Shown here one piece after another: positions 8,901 through 12,823 of a stretch of DNA of 12,823 nt. This DNA is from Chrysochromulina parva. Taxonomy: Eukaryota > Haptophyta > Prymnesiales > Chrysochromulinaceae. Numbering within the stretch: the stretch's first letter is position 1; each line of letters starts with the position of its first letter. The DNA is taken from positions 1-12,823 of the forward strand of contig PJAB01001689.1 of assembly GCA_002887195.1 (NCBI GenBank). Direction: 5' to 3'. The notes under the pieces are model-generated. The model was given only the letters and a program-made list of their open reading frames with translations, was not told the origin of the DNA and did not search any database. A program made the position numbers and the translations under genes.

Positions 8901-11040
8901 TCCGGCGGCTCGAGCAGCAGCACCAAGCGGCGCAAGGCAGACCCACATTCGCCAGGGAAGGCAGAGGCGATGGAAGCTGAAGGACCCGGCGATATGGTCG
9001 AGGAGGATGCGGCGGTGGAGCGGGCTGAGGCGGCGGCGGAGGACGAGGCGGCGGCGGAGGACGAGGCGGCGGCGTCCGAGGCGGAGGTGGCGGCGAGACG
9101 CGCTCGAAACAGCGCTCGAAACACGTGGCTCGGGTGCGACCTCTGTGGCAAATGGCGCCGTCTCGGGCGCATGAAGGAGGGCGAGCTGCCTGAGCATTGG
9201 ACATGTGCCGAGAACCCGGATGGCGCGTACGCGAGCTGTGAGGTGGCGCAGGAGCTGCCTGATGACGAAATCGATCGGCTGCTCGGGCTCCTCCGTGGCA
9301 AGGAGCGTGCCCGAGACGGCGCCAAGGCGGGCAAAGACTTGCTCCGAGCGGAACGCGAACGCGCGGCCAAGGTGCCCGGGATGCCCGGTACGGCGCCGCC
9401 CGTGTGCGGCCAGTCGCTGGGAGAGGTGCTCGACCTCCTGATTGAGAAGGCGAAGCTGCCTGCGGACGAGGCGCGGGCAATCCATTGGCATCTCGCCAAT
9501 CTCGAGTACGGCTGCGCGACGGCGCTGCACAACGTGTCGCTCTCGTGGTGGGACCAGGACGACGCGAACGATATCGTGGGCGAGCACGTGGTGGTGACGA
9601 ACGGGTACGATCGAATGGTGACGGGGCTCGCTAATTACCTCGAGGTGCTCACGGAGCGCGAGGTAAGCAAGATGGAGCCCATCGGGCGGACCGCGCGCTG
9701 GGGGCGTCTGATGGGGTCTGATTGCGCGTGATTGCCTCCCTCCTCAGGTGACCTTGATTGAGCATCGAGCAGACGGCGTGCGGGTGCATACCAAAGGAGG
9801 CGGGGACGGGCTCGAGGCCGACGCGTGTCTCGTCACGGTGCCCCTCGGCGTCCTCAAGACGAGCGCGGTCAAGTTCCAACCCCCTCTGCCGCCGTGGAAG
9901 CGCCAGGCGATTGAACGGCTTGGCTTTGGACCCATCGAGAAGGTGAGGGCCTCGGAGGGCCTCGGAGGGCCTCAGATTGCCTCGGAGTGACCTCGGAGTG
10001 ACCTCGGAGTGACCTCGGAGTGACCTCGGAGTGCCCTCGGAGTGACCTCGGAGTGACCTCGGAGTGACCTCGGAGTGACCTCGGAGTGACCTCGGAGTGC
10101 CCTCGGAGTGACCTCGGAGTGACCTCGGAGTGCCCTCGGAGTGCCCTCGGAGTGACCTCGGAGTGACCTCTGATGACCTCGGAGTGACCTCGGAGTGCCC
10201 TCGGAGTGCCTTTTGATGGCGCAGGTGGTCCTCCTCTTCGAGCGACTCGCGTCCGGCCTGATGACCTCTGATGACCTCTGATGACCTCTGATGACCTCTG
10301 ATGACGTCTGATTGCCTCCTCATCAGGTGGTCCTCCTCTTCGAGCGGCGCTTCTGGCCCGAGGATGCCGACTTCTTTGGCTGTCTGCCTGCGCCCGAGAC
10401 GGCGCCGTCGGAGCTCGGGCGCGTGCGAGGCGAGTTCTTCCTTTTTTGGAATCTCGAGCGCTCTCATGGCACGCCAGGGCTCATCTGTGTTTCGTCAGGC
10501 ACCTTCGCGGTGAGTCCGTGGCACGCGCGGCCGGTTTCGCCAGAGTGTGGCTGAGTGTGGCTGCGGGCGCCTGAGTGTGGCTGCGGGCGCCTGAGTGTGG
10601 CTGAGTGTGGCTGAGTGCGTCAGCTGACGTCTGGTTGCGCGCATGATGGCCTTGGTCATCAGGTGAGCTCGTGGCGCGCGCACTCGTCCAAGGGGATCGC
10701 CGAGAAGGCGCTCGCCACACTCCGCCGCACCTTTGGTGCTCAGGTAAGCGCGCTTCATCGCAAGAGTGTCGTCTCGGACTGGGGCAAGAACCCGTACGCG
10801 CGTGGCTCGTACTCGTACATCGCCGTCGGCGGCTCCGGTCGAGATTACGACGAGCTCGCATGGCCGGTAGGCGAGCGCCTCTTCTTCGCGGGCGAGCACA
10901 CCAACGGCCAGCATCCCGCCACCGCCACGGGGGCGTACCTGAGCGGCCTGCGCGAGGCGCAGCGCATTGACGAGTACGCGCGCAATGGCTTCGCGCCGCG
11001 TGTGCCGCCGGTGGCCGAGGGCGGCGAGGCGCATGTGTAG
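5913..11040 (+). CDS. KDM1/LSD-type FAD-dependent lysine demethylase with two CW fingers, eight exons
   Basis: Exons 5913-7661, 7796-7874, 8077-8132, 8213-8360, 8692-9662, 9748-9942, 10327-10509 and 10663-11040 sum to 3759 bases, 1252 codons plus stop. The family oxidatively removes methyl groups from histone H3 lysine, using FAD, in the nucleus. Domains in order: a possible C2H2-like finger (LTCRWCPKPCK...GIKVH, residues 11-30), an acidic run (about 125-165), KDM1B-like C4H2C2 and CW fingers (216-331), SWIRM (about 430-550), the FAD motif VVIGAGLAGLG (about 562), then the oxidase domain split by a 240-residue insert holding a second CW finger (W823, C826, C829). HWHLANLEY, WWDQDD, LVTVPLGVLK, Lys1066 (LSD1 K661 equivalent), NPYARGSYSY and RLFFAGEHTN are conserved. 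The 5' end is uncertain: the frame opens after a stop at 5862-5864, the first in-frame ATG is 6001, and an upstream exon is possible. KDM1B is the closest family by N-terminus. Confidence 0.9.
7662..7795 (+). other. Demethylase intron 1: two tandem introner units (134 nt)
   Basis: The downstream exon start GTGATCGTGCTCGAG (7796-7810) appears three times: diverged at 7662, exact at 7732 and in the exon. Each intronic copy is followed by a tail ending CTCCCTCATCAG (at 7731 and 7795). The internal AG|GT at 7731/7732 could work as an acceptor and then as a donor. Phase 0; the joined protein reads RRLGHQVIVLEAQKRLGGR, the expected FAD-fold strand. Confidence 0.88.
7875..8076 (+). other. Demethylase intron 2 (202 nt), minisatellite-rich
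   Basis: Phase 1; the joined protein reads DLGAMLLVGTVGNP, as in LSD1. It contains TTGATGATGACTC-type repeats (about 7890-7930), a 20-base unit GGGCGCTGATGGTTATTGAT two and a half times (7931-7980), and GGGCACGGCCCCTGAGTG twice (8001-8018, 8034-8051). Its 3' end (8053-8073) is a copy of the last codons of the upstream exon, followed by the TAG acceptor. Confidence 0.86.
8133..8212 (+). other. Demethylase intron 3 (80 nt)
   Basis: Phase 0; the joined protein reads TLCEQVGCRLHTL, matching KDM1B. The start partly mirrors the next exon (V-G-C-x-L coding in both). The last ten bases ATGCGAGCAG (8203-8212) match the last ten of the upstream exon, ATGCGAACAG (8123-8132), at nine positions. A TGATCGCCTCCCTCAT tail element lies at 8184-8199. 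Confidence 0.84.
8361..8691 (+). other. Demethylase intron 4 (331 nt) with duplicated exon end
   Basis: Phase 1, donor GTACGC at 8361, acceptor CCTCCTCAG at 8691. It contains a near-exact copy (8417-8470) of 8329-8382, which spans the upstream exon end, offset 88 bases and differing at two of 54 positions. An alternative reading is two introns, 8333-8420 (GC-AG) and 8449-8691, which gives the same protein. It also holds a hairpin at 8517-8544. Confidence 0.78.
8517..8544. repeat. Intronic hairpin, 12 bp with one bulge
   Basis: GTCGAAAGGGACT (8517-8529) and AGTCCCTTCGAC (8533-8544) pair with one bulged A and a 3-base TCG loop. It lies inside demethylase intron 4, in the part without exon similarity. 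It has no recognised RNA family. Confidence 0.75.
8653..8719. repeat. 12-bp inverted repeat bracketing a 3' splice site
   Basis: TTGGACATCCCA (8653-8664) in the intron is the exact reverse complement of TGGGATGTCCAA (8708-8719) in the following exon. The 43-base loop holds the branch-like CTGAT, the pyrimidine tract and the AG at 8690-8691. Confidence 0.85.
9663..9747 (+). other. Demethylase intron 5 (85 nt)
   Basis: GTAAGC donor, CTCCCTCCTCAG acceptor, phase 0. The joined protein continues from the LSD-type NGY segment into TLIEHRADGVRVHTKGG. The head resembles the next exon weakly (GATGGAGC against GATTGAGC). The tail has TGATTGCCTCCCTCCTCAG. Confidence 0.86.
9950..10210 (+). repeat. 11-base minisatellite, about 25 units
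   Basis: Units of CTCGGAGTGAC, with variants ending GCC, run almost without break through the first part of demethylase intron 6. Early units are GGCCTCGGAG-like. The array leaves long open frames on the minus strand, which are not genes. Each GTGAC could in principle act as a weak branch site. Confidence 0.93.
10257..10312 (+). repeat. 10-base minisatellite (TGATGACCTC), five units
   Basis: Five near-perfect 10-base units fill the second part of intron 6 and grade into the shared introner tail, as if the tail element itself had been amplified. Confidence 0.9.
10510..10662 (+). other. Demethylase intron 7 (153 nt) with GAGTGTGGCT repeats
   Basis: GTGAGT donor, GGTCATCAG acceptor, phase 0. 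The first 19 bases match the next exon start (10663-10681) at 16 positions. The middle (about 10540-10618) is built of 10-base units CTGAGTGTGG and CTGCGGGCGC. The joined protein, GTFAVSSWRAHSSKGIAEKAL, has the length expected from KDM1B. Confidence 0.86.
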
Positions 11041-11302
11041 CCATGTGCCATGTGGGTTCCGGTACTCGGAAACCCCAGGCGGACAGTGCGTTGCGAACCT
11101 GCAGTGCGTCGCGAAACCGATGTCGCGATGTCGGGGTTTGTTGTCACCGTGATGCGTGATGTCGAGTTATAACGTCACCACACAACGACAGTCGACACGA
11201 CACACGCGAATAAACAGCCCACAAATTTGAACAAATTTATAATCGATATATATATATTCATGATCCACATATTGATGCAAAGGATTGTTATGTTACTCAT
11301 GC
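11041..11302. other. Convergent intergenic region with AT-rich island
   Basis: This gap lies between the stop of the plus-strand demethylase and the stop of the minus-strand gene. The left part has a duplicated CAGTGCGT.GCGAA segment (about 11084-11118). From about 11207 to 11300 the composition changes to AT-rich, with ATATATATAT near 11247. It should hold both 3' UTRs. No gene is seen. Confidence 0.6.
11209..11214 (+). terminator. Candidate polyadenylation signal AATAAA
   Basis: AATAAA lies 169 bases after the demethylase stop, at the start of the AT-rich island. Use of this hexamer varies among algae, so the call is tentative. Confidence 0.4.
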
Positions 11303-11977
11303 TCAATTCAAGTGCCGATAGCGCACGGCGACTACGACGATCGCTGCCAAGGCGGCGGCGGTAGCCATAGCAGCCATCATTCCCAGCCCGCCTTGCTGAT
11401 GCAGAAGAGGCTTGCGTTGCAGCGCTGATGGTTCGACCCTCTGTTCGGCGGTGGCGCGGCCGGGGATGGCTGCGACGCGCGCGAGCTCAACCTCCTCTGC
11501 AAACACCTGCTGGATGATGCTGTGCCGCTCGGCTGATGTGAGCCCGTCGAGGACTCCTGATGCCTCAAGCTCGGCCGTGAGCTCGGCCAGGTCGACAGCC
11601 GAATGCAATATCGCCTGCTGCCTCCTCGCCTCGTCCGCGTCGCGGAGATGCGAGCGGCCTCCGCCCGCTGCCATACCGTTGGTGCCAAACACCTCGGCGT
11701 AAGCTAGCCATTCAGCGGCAAGCATCTCGGCGGTCTGATGTGAGCCTTCCCGTTCCGGATTGAGCAACGTCTCTTCGATAGATGCTCGGCCCGCGGCTCT
11801 AACGAGGGCCTTGTGCCTCTCGTTCGGGTTTTCGACCCCAGCTGCAGCATGCTCCGCATCCACCTTCATAACGAGCGCTGCCAGAGGGGACGGCCTGTTG
11901 GTCACCATCGCGACGTTCCCCGGCGCGCGCGTGAGCGCGCGCGCCTGTGAACACGAAGGCTCTCCATGTGTGAACAC
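11303..11977 (-). CDS. Predicted tail-anchored membrane protein, unknown function
   Basis: A single 224-residue frame on the minus strand runs from the ATG at 11977 to a stop at 11303-11305. I do not recognise the family. The body is Ala/Glu-rich and mostly predicted helical by composition (for example the stretches around TAEMLAAEWLAYAEVF and SAERHSIIQQVFAEEVELAR). Residues about 197-218 form one hydrophobic segment (MMAAMATAAALAAIVVVAV), followed by only RYRHLN, the layout of a tail-anchored protein inserted after translation into ER, mitochondrial or peroxisomal membrane (inference). A later start at Met24 (11908) is possible and would drop a segment that overlaps a GC palindrome. It is convergent with the demethylase and divergent from the WD40 gene, with only 50 bases between start codons. 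It shows coding-like features but no homology evidence. Confidence 0.6.
   Translation of the reverse strand: MFTHGEPSCSQARALTRAPGNVAMVTNRPSPLAALVMKVDAEHAAAGVENPNERHKALVRAAGRASIEETLLNPEREGSHQTAEMLAAEWLAYAEVFGTNGMAAGGGRSHLRDADEARRQQAILHSAVDLAELTAELEASGVLDGLTSAERHSIIQQVFAEEVELARVAAIPGRATAEQRVEPSALQRKPLLHQQGGLGMMAAMATAAALAAIVVVAVRYRHLN
11922..11945. repeat. 10-bp GC palindrome of alternating purine/pyrimidine
   Basis: GGCGCGCGCG (11922-11931) and CGCGCGCGCC (11936-11945) pair perfectly around a TGAG loop. It falls in the first 20 codons of the minus-strand ORF, or in its leader if the Met24 start is used. Such alternating tracts can adopt Z-DNA. Confidence 0.75.
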
Positions 11978-12027
11978 CGTGCGTTCTCAAATCCACATTC
12001 GCGCCATTGTGTCAGACTGCCGATCGC
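11978..12027. promoter_or_regulatory. 50-bp divergent gap between start codons
   Basis: Only 50 bases separate the ATG of the minus-strand membrane protein (11977) and the first in-frame ATG of the WD40 gene (12028). It must lie within a shared bidirectional promoter or within leaders. No TATA box is evident. Later starts on either side (11908, 12070) would widen it to about 160 bases. Confidence 0.45.
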
Positions 12028-12772
12028 ATGTTTGGCGATTCACAAGATCCACGCACAAATTCACGCGCGATGCGTGCCTTCGTGTCGAGCATTCTTCGGC
12101 GCGTCATCGCGCCAAGCGGGTCCGACGACCCGCGCGCCTCCGATTCCGTCAGTGCGGGACAGCACGTCTGGTGCCTCGCCGTCCGTGGTCAGACTCTCTA
12201 CGCTGGTGGTGCGGACGGCCACATCTCCGTCTTCCTTCTGCCTCAGGCCGATGGAAAGTCATCGATGCTCATCGGCGAGCTGCGCGGCCACGAGGGCACC
12301 GTGTACGCGTTGCATGTTCGCGGCACTTCGCTCATCTCTGGCGGCGCCGATGGCGCACTGCGCGTGTGGAAATGCTCGTCGACGACAGCGCTGCCCTTGC
12401 CGCTTGCGACGGCTGTCGCTGGTGCGCCGGACACGCCCGTGCTCGCCTTGGCGGGCGCGGCGTCAGGCGCGCTCTTCTCGGGCGGCGCAGACGGCCATCT
12501 GCGGCGATGGGAGCAGGTTGCGGTGGATGGCACGCTCAAGGGTACCGCCGTGGCGCACGCGCACTCGAGGACGTGCTTCGCGGTGGCCGTCGTGCCACTC
12601 CTCTCGGCCGGCGCTGGCGCTGGCGCCACTTTGGTGAGCGAGGGGGGCGTTCTCGGTGTGGCTTCGGCGGGCAACGACGCGGCGGTGCACGTGTGGCACG
12701 CCGAGACGCTCGAGCGTCTGCTCTCGTTGGGGCTCGGCACGTCGCCGAGCGCCCATCGCCCATTGCATGCTT

Positions 12773-12823
<51 letters not shown>
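12028..12823 (+). CDS. WD40-repeat protein (3' partial)
   Basis: The frame opens at ATG 12028 (alternative 12070) and runs without a stop to the window edge, 265 codons. Visible blades include AGGADGHISVF, then GHEGTVYALHVRGTSLISGGADGALRVWKC, then LFSGGADGHLRRWEQ and a later ASAGNDAAVHVWHAETLERL. Each has the GH...V and SGGxDGxLRVW-type signatures of a beta-propeller blade. At least four blades are present, so a six- to eight-bladed propeller needs more sequence downstream. WD40 proteins are scaffolds; no other domain shows. The visible part ends in a run of glycine codons from the GGC repeat, which may be a linker within the propeller. No intron is required in this part. The specific role is unknown. 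Confidence 0.85.
12774..12823. repeat. (CGG)n triplet run at right window edge
   Basis: A perfect CGG/GGC run of 50 bases ends the window and encodes polyglycine in the WD40 frame. It likely continues beyond the edge and may be an assembly break point. Confidence 0.95.

Larger units (their letters stand above)
9943..10326 (+). other. Demethylase intron 6 (384 nt), two units with minisatellites
   Basis: Phase 0; the joined protein reads GPIEKVVLLFERRFW, matching LSD1 around K661. An internal AG|GT at 10224/10225 starts a second unit whose first 20 bases (10225-10244) are identical to the next exon start (10327-10346). The tail is TGATTGCCTCCTCATCAG. Confidence 0.88.

Noticed and set aside
8393..9532. 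379-codon minus-strand Ser/Pro-rich frame
   Set aside because: It is antisense to the demethylase insert and CW finger; no domain is visible.
9943..10326. CRISPR-like array
   Set aside because: Units are contiguous 11- and 10-base tandem repeats without unique spacers, inside a spliced intron of a eukaryotic gene.
9649..10467. 272-codon minus-strand frame with RSLRGHSE repeats
   Set aside because: It is a translation of the intronic 11-base minisatellite, which happens to lack stops.
1..12823. tRNA or rRNA genes
   Set aside because: I saw no cloverleaf with conserved T-loop and no rRNA core motifs on either strand by eye; a covariance search would be decisive.

Overview
The window looks like nuclear DNA of a GC-rich unicellular eukaryote, most likely a microalga. 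A haptophyte- or pelagophyte-type genome would fit, but the sequence alone cannot settle this. The signs are short GT-AG introns that restore clean reading frames, eukaryotic chromatin and Golgi-type protein families, gene gaps of only tens to hundreds of bases, and CGG triplet runs at both window ends where an assembly probably broke.

Layout from left to right: (1) a minus-strand ankyrin-repeat gene (1716 to 1) that runs off the left end; (2) a 360-bp divergent intergenic region with a 12-bp hairpin; (3) a plus-strand GT23/FUT8-like fucosyltransferase in four exons (2077-3902); (4) a plus-strand secreted C69-family dipeptidase in two exons (4145-5825); (5) a plus-strand KDM1/LSD-type flavin histone demethylase in eight exons (about 5913-11040) with an unusual second CW zinc finger inside its oxidase domain; (6) a convergent gap with an AT-rich island; (7) a minus-strand predicted tail-anchored protein of unknown function (11977-11303); (8) a plus-strand WD40 protein (from 12028) that runs off the right end in a glycine/CGG run. 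The six genes show no common pathway; the neighbourhood looks like compact gene packing rather than a functional cluster.

The most interesting signal is in the introns. I find eleven. In each, the 5' end of the intron resembles the start of the next exon, from clear copies (44 of 45 bases in one case) to weak similarity in a few. Many also end in a shared tail close to TGATTGCCTCCCTCATCAG. Ten of eleven downstream exons begin with GT, so the 3' splice site is AG|GT and could itself act as a donor. Two introns contain two such units in tandem with an internal AG|GT, as a recursive splice site would have. Three introns also carry a copy of the upstream exon's end at or near their 3' side, and in two of these the differences from the exon are all silent. 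This fits introns created by tandem duplication around an AGGT site, or a family of introner-like elements that copy their target, with later expansion by 10-11 base minisatellites rich in TGA.

Exon boundaries were derived by hand from reading frame, GT-AG sites and remembered family conservation; no transcript or database evidence was available.
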